Assembly (NCBI GenBank): GCA_013368315.1
Contig: JAACJM010000086.1
Coordinates: 269,444-333,443 of the forward strand
DNA from: Tetrapyrgos nigripes
Lineage: Eukaryota; Basidiomycota; Agaricomycetes; Agaricales; Campanellaceae
Reading direction: 5' to 3'
DNA length: 64,000 nucleotides
Part shown: positions 11,576 through 23,506 of the stretch, piece by piece
Numbering within the stretch: position 1 is the stretch's first letter
Layout: every line of letters begins with the position of its first letter
Position numbers and translations under genes: made by a program
The notes under the pieces: model-generated
What the model saw: only the letters and a program-made list of their open reading frames with translations
What the model was told of the DNA's origin: nothing
Databases searched by the model: none

Positions 11576-12264
11576 AGTATGAAGGTGACAAGGGTATGAG
11601 GGTGAGTGAGTTTTTCATGCCAGGTTGTTTTTGGCTGGGGTGATGTACTGACTATGACTTGGGCATCTAGGTCCTCGACTCGAGGTCTTCGTGGTCATCG
11701 TGGTCATCGACAACCATCTTTCTTTTTCTCCTTACCCGCTCTTGATTCCATGAACGATAAATACCATCACCGTCATTGTCATTTTGCTTGGTTCTTCAGC
11801 ATACATATCTATTATTGCAACACTATAATCCGCTCATCAGTTTCGTTCGCCTGTTGTATATTCTCCCCACTCCATTCTGTTCTACCCTCTTCTCATTTTC
11901 TTCCTAATCTAGCTTCTCTCTCTCTCTCTCAAAAACGACACAGCACTGTGTCATTAGACCCACCTATCTGTATCCATTACATATCGCCAACCCTTCTCTA
12001 CCTACCATCATGATTTGTGCATATACTACCACTTGCAATGCAGAACACTACTACGCGATTATTCATTCCCACTTCGTTCATGCTTTCACCACTTTTGGCA
12101 CGCAGCACGCACACGTGTACGTCACACATCGCTACTTTTCTTGCAATGCTATCTGGTTTAATTCATTATACTTCAAGTTACATTCCTACATACATACATA
12201 CATATGTAGGTGCATGAATATAAATATATTATTGTACATACATTTTCGGTGTCTTGAGGTCACC

Positions 12265-12856
12265 ATCTAGATGGTGTATAAGGCCGCTAGACGTCTTACT
12301 GAGATTGAAGAAAAGGAAAGGGAGAGAAGGAGGTTGTGCCAGCAAAAGAGTCAACGGACACTGGATCGAGTCACTAGATAGTAAGTATGAGGTGGCACAG
12401 TGTCAGTTAAACTTTTTACAACCACGCTTTGCGCACCAAATGTAAAGATGGACAAGCACTGCTTGAAAAGCGGGAAGATCGTCGAGGGTAGTGCGATTAG
12501 CAAGCATTTTGTGCGCGAGCATCGAGCATACTCTGCGCGATGGTCACACATCGAGTTTCCGGGATCAGAAAGCAAAAAAATGTTAAACACGAAAGAAAAA
12601 CATTTATTTTATCTTTCTGCCACCCGAAAGGCAATGTTTGTGTGGTTAGAAATAACGGTTTTTACCATGAGAAAACATATAATTTCCTTTAAAGTTTCTG
12701 CTGTTGCATTGCAAGTAAAAACAGAATATCATTCTTAATGCTTCTGTGAGCAAAAAATACATGTTTTATTAATCAGATTGGATTGAAATCATAATGAAGG
12801 TTGAAATTAGTTTTATTTATGTTTCTGCTGGCTAAATTAAAGCCCCAGGGGTAGTG
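12265..12856 (-). repeat. C1 right terminal inverted repeat
   Basis: Inverse copy of 9870-10460. It ends GCCCCAGGGGTAGTG, followed by the GCA duplication. Confidence 0.8.
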
Positions 12857-14319
12857 GCACAGGCGCTCTGGTAGCATCTTTGCTCATCTGAGTCCAAGCA
12901 AACCCCATTCCAGTCCTTTCCAGGATTTCCTAGATAACTGGGATACTGACGTTCCGACCGACTCAGCTACAATGGCGCAAACCCAGATCTGTACTCATAC
13001 CAATACCCAAATCAATCAGGGTTCATCCCGTGCTCTGCCTGCGCCTCCGCCCCAGGATCCCAATGATGACTTCCATGCTGGACCTAGTCAGCACGGAAAA
13101 GGTCGGGATGACGACGACGGTAGTGGGGATGGTGGAGCAGGTGGGGGTGGTGGAGATCCGAACAATCCTGATGGTGGTGATGGCGATGATGATGATTCAG
13201 ATTCCGATGAGGAACGAGCACAATTTATTACTGTGCTCCAGAGCTTCAACGATGTTCTTGGAAGGCTTGCACCCGGATCAAGCAAGAAAACCGATGTCAA
13301 GAAGCCTGATACCTTCGACAGATCCGATCCGAAGAAGCTCTGTCCTTTCGTCATCCAAGTGCAAATCAACCTCCAGAATCATCCCCACGCTTATTCCACC
13401 GATGCTGCTAAAATCAGCTTCACACTTTCCTACCTCTCCGGTACCGCACTTGAATTTTTTGAGCCGGATATCCTCAACCCGGATCCCGAGGATCCCGCTC
13501 CTTGGACTCTAGACTTCACTATTTTCATCAAGGAGTTGAAGGATAATTTCAGGGTTTATGATGAGGTCGGAGATGCTGAGGACCGACTGGAAAACCTTCA
13601 TATGAAGGATTCCGATCAGGCCATGAAGTATTGCGTCCACTTCCAGCAACTTGTGTCACAGGTTGCGTGGGATGAGCATTCCCTCTGACACTTCTTCAAG
13701 AAGGGTTTAGCTCCCTGCATCAAGGATGCTCTTTCCCTCGTTTCCGAGGAAGAACGACTCTTCTGCCTTAAAGCCCAAGTCTTCTGCATCAATTCCTGTT
13801 ACTGGCGTCATCAAGCCGAAAAGAAATGAGAAGCAGAAACTGGAGGCAAGGGTAATAGTGACAGAAAGGGTTCGGGTGGAAATGACGGATCTGGAAAACC
13901 TTCGGGCTCTTCCAGAAAGCCTAATAAATCTCCAATTCCAACTCTAACCCTTTGTCCTCTAATAACTCTCAATTGTCGTCTTCATCCCCTTCCAGTCAGA
14001 ACCTGAAACCTTGGGCTAACAAGCTCGGGAAGGACGGGAAACTCTCTCAGGCCGAGAAGGACTGCCACAAACAGAAGAATTTATGTATGTTCTGTGGCGG
14101 GAAGCATTCCATGGACAACTGTAACAAACACAAGGCAGCTAACGAAGCTCGTGGCTGAGCAGCTTCCACCTCTAATGACACAGGAAGCACCGCGTCCAGC
14201 ACTGCTCCTGAGCAGTCCCCAAAATAGTCCGCAGCTCTGATACCTCAGCACGAGATCAGAGTTGCGTTGACCGGGATCATGCCATACAAGAGGTCACTCT
14301 CAACGCCGCTGCTCTTTCC

Positions 14320-17300
14320 ATGAAATCCCTTAGGCTTCAGTTGAAAATATGCCATACTAACAATCTGAACACTTTCCTTTCTTTTCCATCGCTTTTGGAC
14401 CCTGGATCATCAGATTGTTTTATCGATTCCCTATACGTTTCTGAACATTCCCTACCTACCGTTCCCATTTCTCCCGTTTGTCTACGTTTGCTTGATGGTT
14501 CTGTCCCGTGTACAATTAATAAAGTATGCTCTGTTTCCGTGTACTTTCCAATGGGGGAACGAGTTTCCCTTGACTTTTACGTCACTAATCTTGACTCAAC
14601 TTGTAAGGGCATCCTAGGATATAGTTTTCTTTCCTGCTACAACCTGTTGGTTGACTGGGCAAAAGGAAACATCGCATTCCACGGGCCCGAACCGGTTGCT
14701 GTCTCCCCGAGCTCTGGACCCTGCGTGTCGCCACTTGTCGCTGACCTGGGGCCTACGGTTTCCACACCACTTCTGGCTTCAAAGCCACCCACTCGCTCCA
14801 AGAAAACTTCCTGGCTGAACGAACCCATTTATTCCTATCCTTCCATCACGCAAATGGCATCTTCCGTTGATGACACCTGTATCACTATCATCGGAGCAGC
14901 AGCTTTCCATCGCTGTTGTAAACAAGATCAGCTGGATCCGATGGTTCTCCGACTCAATCTGGAACCAGAAGTACAGGTGCAGGCCACATCCACATTAAAT
15001 TCGGAATCCAAGCCCGATCTGAAGGCTCCCGAATATCTAGCTGACTTTTCTGACGTTTTTGACGAAGGACTCTCAGATAAACTGGCTCTGCATCGTCCCT
15101 ACGATCTCAAAATCGAATTGGTCGATGGTGCACCGCCACTGGTCACCTGGATTTATCTGGTATCCGATCGGGAACTAGGGGAATTACGAAAATTTGTCGA
15201 CAAACATCTTGCCATGGGTTTTATCAAACCCTCGTCCTCTTCCTTTGCGGCTCCGGTCCTCTTTGTGAAAAAGAAAAATGGAGAGCTTCAGCTCTGCGTT
15301 GACTTCCGTGGCCTCAATGCCATCATGAAGAAGGATAGGTATCCGCTTCCACTCATTTCCGAGCTTTTAGACACTCCTAGGCACGCAAAAATCTATACCA
15401 AGTTGGATTTATGTCACGCTTACCACTTGGTCCACATCGCCGAGGGAGATGAATGGAAAACCGCTTTCTGGACCTGGTACGGTTCCTTCGAATGGAAAGT
15501 CATGCCTTTCGGTCTCAGCAACACTCCCGCCGCTGTCCAGTGTTTTATCAACAATATATTTAAAGATCTCCTCGACGTTACCATTATCGTTTATCTGGAC
15601 GATGTCCTGATCTACTCGGAAAATGAGGAGGACCATCGGAAGCACATCCGTGAAGTGTTCTGCTGACTCCACAAGCATGGACTCTTTGTCAATCCCAAAA
15701 AATGATTCTTTTCCGTTGATACCATGGAGTACCTAGGCTACATTCTCTCTCCTGAGGGTCTTACGATGGATACCGCTAAAATCTGCACTATCCTGGACTG
15801 GCCTGTCCCTCAGAAAGTCCGGGATATACAATCCTTCCTCAGATTCTGTAATTTTTACAGGTGATTCATTTATAATTATTCTGACATCATCGTACACCTC
15901 ACCCGTCTCACCCAAAAAGCTATCCAGTGGAAATGGACTCTGGCATGCCAACAATCCTTTGAATACCTTAAGCATGCTTTCACTTCCGCTCCAGTCCTTG
16001 GTCATTGGGTACCAAACCAGCAGATCATTGTTGAAACTGACGCTTCTGACTATGCTATCGCAGCTATCCTGTCCCTCCAGTACAATTCCAGTGAAATCCA
16101 TCCCATCGCATTCCATTCCCGCACCCTCCACGCTGCTGAACTAAATTACGACGTCCATGATAAGGAATTGCTCGCAATCTTTGAAGCATTCTGTATTTGG
16201 CAGCATTACCTGGAAGGTTCCGGATCCCCTATTGATGCTGTCACCAACCACAAGAATTTGGAATATTTTTCAACCACCAAAATCCTTACTCGACAACAAG
16301 TACGGTGGTCCGAGTACCTTTCTGGATTCAATCTCATTATTCGGTTCTGACCGGGTAAATTGGGTGCCAAACCAGATTCTCTTACTAGACGGTGGGACGT
16401 CTACCTGAAAGAGGGGGACAGTGGCTATGCCAAGGTCAATCCGCAGAATTTCCATCCAGTCTTTACTCACGAACAACTTTCTGAGTCGCTCTGAGCATCT
16501 TTCCTGGAAGGCCCTACGCTCCGTGCATCAGTCATCATGGATATCGAACAACTCCATTCCACTATTCGGGAATCCTATGACTCCAATCTGGAATCACAAG
16601 CTGGTCTTAAGCTTGCTCAGGATCCAGATACATCCCGATGGAAACTTGATGACTCAGGATTTCTACACTTAGATGACAGGATATTCGTTCCTGCAGGTTC
16701 CGACCTCCAACTTCAAGTATTGCGTCAGCACCACGACCATCCACTTGCGGGACACTTCAGACAGAACCGGACTCTAGATCTTATCTGACAGCATTACACT
16801 TGGCCAAAGATCCGGGAATTCGTCTGGGACTACGTGTCTTCCTGCATGGTTTGTGGTCGCAACAAGCCTCGACGACATCGCCCCTACAGTCTACTCAAAC
16901 CCCTTCCTGTTCCAGTCTGCCCTTGGGATTCTATTTCCATGGATTTTATTGAGCAATTACCAGATTCCAACGGATATACAGCGATCCTGGTAATTGTGGA
17001 TCGAGCATCCAAACAGGGAATTTTCATTCCTACCCATGACACTATCACTTCGGAACAACTTGTGGAACTCTTTGTTCTCCACGTCTTCTCTAAACATGGC
17101 ATTCCTAATCACATTCCAGTCCTTAGGCAAAGCCTTAGACATGGAACTTCATTTTACTTTGGGTTATCACCTGGAAGCCGACGGACAAACCAAGCGTACC
17201 AACCAAACACTTGAACAGTACATCTGGATCTATTGTTCCTACCAACAGGACAACTGGTCTTCCCTACTTCCCATTGTGGAGTTCACTTACAACAATGCTC

Positions 17301-17977
17301 TGAATGCTTCCACTGGAATCACCCCTTTCTTTGCAAACAAGGGTTTCCATCCAAACCTCACAGTTCATCCAGACTACAACCTCGCTTCAGAGCGTGCCTG
17401 GCATTTTGTCGTCAATCTCGAGGAACTTCATACTTTCCTCTGGGATGAGATCTGGGAAGCTCAGCACCGTTACAAAGTTCAAGCTGACAAACGTTGTCTG
17501 GATTTACTGGATATCCCTATCAGTTCTGAAGTCTTTGTATCAGCCAAACATATTAAGACTACCTGGCCTACTCTGAAGTTTTCCGAAAAGTTCCTAGGTC
17601 CTTTCAAAGTCATTGCTTGTCCTAGTTCTCTGTCGTATACTCTAAAGCTTCCCGACTATCTCTGGACTATCCATCCCGTCTTCCATGTGTCCCAACTTGA
17701 ACCCACTGTTTCCAACACCATTCCGAATTGACACCCGGATCCACTGGCCCCAGTCGAGATTGAAGGTGAACTCCAATACGAAATCACTGAAATCTTAGAC
17801 TCGAAAATTGATCGGCGCCGCCAGAAATGTCCTCTCTTATACATGGTACAGTGGTCTGGTTACGAAGGAACTGATGAGGAATTCTCATGGATTCCAGCGA
17901 ATGAGCTTACTGCTGATGAAGCTATTGAAGATTTTCACAAGAAGAATCTGACGAAACCCGGTCCATTTCCATTATAA
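14320..17977 (+). pseudogene. R3 pol: protease, RT, RNase H, integrase, chromodomain
   Basis: Domains in order: protease-like segment with LLDPGSSDCFID (DPG where DSG is usual, about 14395); RT with FVKKKNGELQLCVDFRG and catalytic YLDD (about 15592); RNase H ([23 protein letters not shown]); integrase zinc region (HHDHPLAGHF, CMVCGRNKPRR); first catalytic Asp in SMDFIEQLPDS. At about 17115 sequence expected to carry the second Asp (SDRG) is missing and the frame shifts, and the later Glu is Lys (DGQTKRTNQ). A chromodomain ends the protein (YEITEILDSKIDRRR, YMVQWSGYEGT, FSWIPANEL). At least six premature stops are TGA at Arg positions. The remains are non-functional, but domain order is complete. 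Confidence 0.85.
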
Positions 17978-18244
17978 TCTTTTCCGAGTGCTTTCCACTT
18001 TCTCCATCTCTGTCTCATCTGTTTTTTACCATTTACAAGTCCTTTCCAAGGTTTTCCAACTCATTTCCATTTTACGATCGCATTACATGCACTCGATCCA
18101 TACTTCCTTTCAGTTCTGATCTCATTCACAATTCAAACATGTCCAAGAAAGTTTTGCCCATCCGGGTCTGGTTGAGTATCCATTACATGCAAGATCTATG
18201 TACAATATTCTACAAGTCCATGTCCGTACTTCCCCAACCCATTC

Positions 18245-19313
18245 CTAGTCCTCCACAGTAGCCTTGGACTTTGGCTTCCGACTCTTCGCTCCAGCTGATC
18301 CCTTAGCCTTTTCCTTCCCCTTCGCCCTTCCTGATGGATCCCCAATAGACATTAACCTCTCCTCATTGGCACTCCACGCATCTGCTGCCACTTCCTTGAC
18401 ATCGATCTTAAAATGCTTCGCAATTGCGTCCATGGTGTCTCCGATCCTGACCAGGTGATTTAGTTGTGCAAGTTGGATTGGAATAAGGAGGGAGGTGTCG
18501 GGAAATAGCTCAGCCCGACTGGTAAAACTGCATCCACTCTTAGCATCAGCACAAACCTTGCAAGCCGTCTTCCTGTGGCCATTGGAAATGCATGGAATTC
18601 CATGCCTTCCACACTGATCGCACAGATCCTCAAATGCATCCCCTTCATCAACGTCATTCTCCGACTCGTTTCCACTATCCTTGTTGACCCTTCTTCTCTG
18701 AGATGCACGAGGGCTCGCCGGCTCTGGTCCTGCTGGCTGTTTTCCTCTTGCCTTTTCCGATGGCCCTGCCACGTTTCCCTCTTCTTCTCCACCAGACCTT
18801 CGCCTCTCCGCATTCCTGTTCACACCCATTGTTGACTTCTTCCATGCCTCATATTTTCCCATCTCCTCTGTCCATTTCCGCAATGCCAGAGCCTCTTCCA
18901 CTTCCAACTTCACCTTCTCCTCAGCTTCTGCTATCTTCCGATCATCCTCCCAATCCTCCATTGCCGTGTTCGCCCTTGCAAATGCCTTGTGTAACGCGAT
19001 ATATTCATCCATGGCTAGATAAGAACTTTCCGTTACAACCCGGAAGATTCCACTCCTCTCAGAAGTACTTACCAGCATCATTCTCCTTGTCGATTGCGAC
19101 CTTTTCCATCTGGCTACCGACACGCAGTTTATTGACAGGAATGACGGGCTCTGGAAGGATTTGGGGTTTAGGGTTGTTATCCTCCCATTCTTGCAGGAAT
19201 TTGTGAAGCCGAGTGGAAACATCGATAGGAACATGAGGAGCAGGGGGAACCAAGAATTGGAATGTTGAGGGAGTAGCAGGGCTGGTGGTAGTGGGACTGG
19301 TAGAAGAAGACAT
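18245..19313 (-). CDS. Antisense retrotransposon gene: Zn2Cys6-like protein (336 aa)
   Basis: This lies between pol and the 3' LTR of R3, on the opposite strand. The model is complement(join(18245..19014,19073..19313)). The 58 nt intron has a GTAAGT donor and TCTAG acceptor and the phase-1 join gives 337 codons with no internal stop. The N-terminus (MSSSTSPTTTSPATPS) is Ser/Thr/Pro-rich. Residues about 82-140 are charged and helical (EAEEKVKLEVEEALALRKW). A basic linker (QRRRVNK) precedes a cysteine cluster at residues 212-242: C-x2-C-x6-C-x9-C-x2-C-x6-C, the spacing of the fungal Zn2Cys6 domain (CDQCGRHGIPC, ACKVCADAKSGC). The two halves look swapped relative to canonical activators, with the basic KxK-type half second. 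The C-terminus is Lys-rich. DNA binding or regulation of the element is inference. It is the only intact ORF in R3. Confidence 0.7.
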
Positions 19314-19601
19314 TGTTGTGATGAAGTTACTGTCCAGACCTTTCTGACCCTATCCATATTTGTAGGACCCAAAACTGTGCACAGACCATTTACATTTGTT
19401 TATGCATTTCGACCCATCCGTTTCCAAATCTGGTAACCCAACAACTTCCCGATCATTCCAATTACTTTCCGTTTCTTATTGTTCCATTCTGGGGTCAACC
19501 CTTTTTTCTATTTTTACTTCTATTGTTCTATAACTCCAATTCCTTACGGACCCTCTTTCTTTCCATACCTCTCGAGGGCTTGAGGCCTAAGAGGGGGATA
19601 C

Positions 19602-20244
19602 TGTAAAGCCTATGCCTTTCCATGACTCTTTCCGATCGCCTCTGACTTCTTTCCGACTCTCCCCTTTCATTCCATTTCATTTCTGATTCATTTCTGAGTT
19701 GCCACAAATCTGTTTAGTTTACATTTCCCATCAGATCCTATCCGACTCATATCAGATACTAACTGGACAGCTCGCATTCATACTTGTTTCATTTCCGCTT
19801 CATATCTTGTAGCACCTTGTGCTCCCCTTCCTTTTCTTTCCAAAGGGTTTCCACACGATGATAGCAAATTGAGTGTTTCCCTTTGTCTTTACCTTTTCCA
19901 GTAGTTTCCATATTCATTTCTGATAATTTCCTATCTCATTCCGTATACTTCTGTTATAGTACTTAAGCTAGCAACTTTGTAGTAGATAGCTTAAGTCTAA
20001 AATCGATTTAGCTGGTCTCCTATCCTTTCTGATCAATTCAAAATAGACAACTAGTGAGGTGGTACCAATAGTGCCATTAACCTTCTGTCTTGACTTCCTG
20101 GTCTTTCCATACCAGATCTTTCCTCTTCCAGTCTATCCTCTTCCTGTCCGGTTCCACCTGGATTTATTATCACTCCATTCTTTCCCATAGACCTCTGCTG
20201 GGTCCATAGTATTCCCTAGTACTAGGATCTGCCCAGACTTAACA
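19602..20244 (+). repeat. R3 3' LTR (643 bp)
   Basis: Copy of 9100-9720 with an additional segment of just over 20 bp near 19631. Followed by GTCAT. Confidence 0.9.
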
Positions 20245-20249
20245 GTCAT

Positions 20250-21070
20250 CCGGTCCTTCCCTGTAAGAAATACATCTTCTTTCATCTTTTGGGCTGCTTC
20301 TGCAAGTTCTTGAGCCTTGGTAAATCTGGCCCAGATAGGTAATTTCAAATCTGATGTCAGGTATGCTTCTTCTTTCCCAATCAGGCTCTCTAACACCTCT
20401 TGTTCCCATTGGTTCAGAACATCCTCCTGACTGAAGTCTTCTTCAGTAAAAATAACTGTAGATTCTGAAGGACGATGAAAAGATTGAATAGGAACCCAAT
20501 GGTGCCGACCTGCAACCTTTGGCTGTGCAATTGGTTTGAACTGTCCAATTAGTTCTGACCAATTTACTTGGTAGTCCTTGTGATTGGTCTGTGAGTCAAT
20601 AATCGTCAGTTTTGAGGATTTGGGCTTGGTGTGTAGGTTGAGGATGGTAGGTTGTTCCAAAGTACATGTTTTGGGACATCTAACCATGTCTACCTTAGAA
20701 AACAACCAATCTACCTCTGGGTTATGCTCCTCTAACCAATCAGTACCAAGAATTATATTGTGATCTCCAATATCTGTCACATAGAATTCAGCTGTCTCTT
20801 CATGATACGATCTTTTGTCCTGGGAATAGACATAGAGTTTTTGAATGGTGTAGTGGTGTACCCATCCCATGGTGGTTTCAGCACCATCAACATTTCGTAC
20901 AGGGAAGGGATTTTTGATAGGGAGGAGAGTTAAACAATTTTCTTGGGCGAAACAGCTGTTAATAATAATGCCTTCCACACCACTATCTATTAGAGCTTCT
21001 GCATCAATTTTTCTGCTGGTAATCTTGCCAATAAGTTCAGTTTTAAGTGTTATCGAAGGTACTTGTCAGT
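20250..21070 (-). pseudogene. R2 protease and linker
   Basis: Reading on the minus strand, the frame carries the retroviral-type aspartic protease signature LIDSGVEGIIINS (about 21015), then a beta-rich body (FYVTDIGDHNIILGTDWLEE, the usual second protease motif) and the linker that precedes RT in this family (AQKMKEDVFLTGKDRM). It stops abruptly at the R3 junction. On the far side of R3 the frame is already RNase H, so the whole RT is missing. Because R3 is flanked by a perfect GTCAT repeat, the RT deletion probably happened before R3 arrived. Confidence 0.8.
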
Positions 21071-21205
21071 TATGAGTGACTGCTGACATTCTCAATTCTG
21101 AAGGAAAGGTACGCTCACAAAAGGGGTTTAACACATGATATTGATTGTTCATATATTGTCTGGTGTACTGTACAGCTCCTCCTGATGACGTAGCAGGGGA
21201 GTATT

Positions 21206-22839
21206 TCAAAAATCCATCATCTTCACCATGACATCCTTCAAATATACACTAGCCTGTTCCTTTTCTTCTCCTTCCAAACCCTTGACCTTGTTCATCATAT
21301 CTGAAATATCTTTGATTACATTATGAGAGGAAGACAACGACGACAGCAACATTTGAGCCACTGTTACTGGTGGCAAACTAGATGATGACAATGGAGTTGA
21401 AGTCTCAGCTGTCCTAACAGCACGAGGAGGAAAGTTTTGAGAAGTATTCTGAGCTGTTGAAGTTCTTGGAGTACTGTTCGGGAAGATTGGACATTCATTG
21501 CTCATATGCCTGGGTTGCCTACATGCAAAGCATGCTCCTACTTTTTGGAGTTGGTCCCTTTCTTTGGGTGTCAGTTTAGGTAAAGGAGTAAAGGATGAGT
21601 TAGCACCTGGTCCCATATTCATAAGTGCATTCATGCTTGCTACTGTCTGTCCTTGAGAAGGACCTGAGTTTGTCCTTGGTGTAGAGAATGGTCTCGATTG
21701 TCCTTCTTTCTCTCTCTCATTTATCCATTCCAAATGGAGATCCGTCGTCCTCTCCCTATACTCATTGAAGTCCTTCTACTTTGGCCACGTTCCCGCCACT
21801 GACTTCTGAAGATCCCTTGGAAGACTTGCTTTATAGAAATCCAGGAGAGCTGTTTCTCTGTAGTCTGACTCTTCACCATATGTATCAGAGATACTATTAT
21901 AGCTACTAATGTCCGTTCCCTTCATCCTAGCATTCTTGATCTTATTCTTCACAACCTCATCAGCAACAAGAGCCTTGAAGTCTTTCTTAAATCTGTCCTT
22001 TATTTCCTTTAACATTGTCCATTGCCTTTCATCTGGTTTAACTTTCACATCCTCCTCATCTTCTTCTCGTTCTGTAATTCATTGAGTTGCCCAATCTCCT
22101 CCTTTCTCTCCTGTGAAGAATGAGAGGAATAAGGACACCTTGGAGTCCTCCGTTGTGTATCTGGCCTTGTTCTGACGTAGGTAATTGTTGAACGAAGCTA
22201 GCCATCACTTTGCTTCATCTCGCTCTCCATTAAAGGCATCAGGTTTCCTTCCTCATTTGGAAGTACTGTTAGAGTCATTAGGTGCAATGTCAGACATGGC
22301 TGGTTCGTCTGGATCTGATAGATCTGGTGATGGAGAAGGATTTGGATGACGAGGGGCTACAGATGGTCCTTCAGTAGTCGGAATTGTGGGAGAAGAAGGG
22401 TCATTTGGTTCTGATGGATTGGGGAAGGATCTCAGGGAGGGGTTGATGGATTATTGGAAGATGGATCTGGTAACAGATCTGATGTAGAAGATGGATCAGG
22501 TGGTACGAGAGAAGAGGATTCTGGATTTGGTTGAGTGTTTGTAGGGGTAGATGTTCCTTGGTCTGGTTCATTCTCAGAGTCGATGATTGGATGTGCCTTT
22601 TGAATCTCTAGTTCCTGATTATCAGTTATAACTTCGAATGGTCGACTAAGGGAAACAGTGGGAGGAAGTCTCTGTTTGTTGTATCTGTTAAGACATGGTA
22701 GTTCACTGCAGAACTTCCATGGATTTTCTTTGTTGTCTGTGATATAATAAGTGTCTTGTTTCAATTTAGACCAATAAGCATGTGGACGGTCTGCACAGGG
22801 AAGAGTTGGGTCTGCAGATTCTGTTCGTCGACTTGTCAT
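21206..22839 (-). pseudogene. R2 gag
   Basis: Starts MTSRRTESADPTLPCADRP, passes a Pro/Ser/Asn-rich region and a gag core spread over several frames (EIKDRFKKDFKALVADEV, SLPRDLQKSVAGTWPK). It ends with a zinc knuckle CFACRQPRHMSNECP (CX2CX4HX4C, about 21505) and a Glu-rich tail. It is broken by frameshifts and stops (near 22435, 22250, 22080 and 21775). R4 at 54300 shares the same N-terminus. Confidence 0.8.
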
Positions 22840-22849
22840 ATACTGTCTC

Positions 22850-23494
22850 TACAATCTCTTAGGGCCTTCTTTTCTGCCCTTTAAATCACCATAAGGACTC
22901 GAAGATAAAGGAGGACAGTGTGCCGTAGTCTGTAAGTTCTGTAGGTGTGTTGTATTCTCTGAAGAACAGAGGTCCCGTAATCCTGACAACAGTCTCCTCA
23001 GTATCAAGGTTGAGGGTGACTCATATGTATGAATAGACAGAAAGGATCACATCACCTGGTCTCAGTTTCCAAACCCAACGATGTGTACAGACGAAGTTTC
23101 GATCGTAACTCCAAGGATCCACCCAAATGCTTTCTGCATGGCTACACCAGTACTCAGTGTGTAGCAGATCAAGTGGAAGAGGGAGAGGAGGTTGTTCGTA
23201 ATCAGGTGGACTCTCTGGGGGTTCAAAGTGAATCCGAGAGAATGGGGTAGACAGGGTGAAAGGAATATATGAAAGGGAGAATGATTGTTGCTACACTGTT
23301 GCTTGAAGTACACAGTGGTTCTGCAGTCTACTCAAAGTAGTGTCTGCTTAGCAATCAAAATGTATTCGAATTGCAGGGAGGAAGAACGACACTTGCAATA
23401 TAGATGGAATGGTGATAAAAGATAAAAAGAATTGAGAACAGAGATAAACAAGATAGAGGAGGAAAAGACTCAAACAGTGAGGTGGGTGTATGGG
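22850..23494 (-). other. R2 leader
   Basis: Non-coding sequence between the R2 primer site and gag. The stretch near 23030-23110 is shared with the R4 leader at about 54000-54070, confirming one family. Confidence 0.6.
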
Positions 23495-23504
23495 AGTTCA
23501 TTCA
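23495..23504 (-). promoter_or_regulatory. R2 self-priming primer binding site
   Basis: On the minus strand, two bases (CT) after the 5' LTR, the sequence is TGAATGAACT. It is the exact complement of AGTTCATTCA at 23652-23661 (minus strand) in the LTR, which lies about 30 nt past a TATATAA box. Ten of ten bases pair. Confidence 0.65.
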
Positions 23505-23506
23505 AG

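Larger units (their letters stand above)
9870..12856 (+). mobile_element. C1: CACTA-like DNA element with long terminal inverted repeats
   Basis: The ends read CACTACC...GGTAGTG, and both flanks carry GCA (9867-9869 and 12857-12859). A CACTA terminus with a 3 bp duplication defines the CACTA/EnSpm type. Terminal inverted repeats are about 590 bp (9870 to about 10460; about 12265 to 12856) with small indels. Deleting C1 and one GCA restores the R3 gag frame exactly. The interior has no transposase that I can recognise. It holds gene-like fragments (11104-11575), so it appears non-autonomous. Strand is arbitrary. Confidence 0.85.
9754..14158 (+). pseudogene. R3 gag, interrupted by C1
   Basis: Gag starts at the ATG at 9754 (MSQRSQRTPSPKS), is open to 9869, is interrupted by C1 and resumes in frame at 12860 (HRRSGSIFAHLSP). 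The body has an acidic Asp/Gly-rich segment (about 13090-13220), the Ty3-type gag core (DILNPDPEDPAPWTLDF, about 13470) and, in another frame, a zinc knuckle CMFCGGKHSMDNC (about 14085) of CX2CX3HX4C form. A TGA at about 13686 replaces an expected Arg codon (SL*HFF), and a frameshift follows. The gene is dead. Confidence 0.8.
9100..20244 (+). mobile_element. R3: chromodomain Ty3/gypsy element nested in R2
   Basis: The 5' LTR is 9100-9720 and the 3' LTR 19602-20244 (TGTAAAG...TTAACA). Perfect 5 bp duplication GTCAT lies at 9095-9099 and 20245-20249. Polypurine tract: AAGAGGGGGATAC before the 3' LTR. It encodes gag (from 9754), protease-RT-RNase H-integrase-chromodomain (14320-17977) and an antisense gene (18245-19313) between pol and the 3' LTR. 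CACTA element C1 interrupts gag. Without C1 it would be about 8.15 kb. The LTRs are similar, with an additional segment of just over 20 bp in the 3' copy. Confidence 0.9.

Noticed and set aside
13088..13369. Pro/Ser-rich antisense ORF over R3 gag
   Set aside because: Shadow of the acidic gag segment, unlike the 18245-19313 antisense gene, which has its own intron and cysteine pattern.
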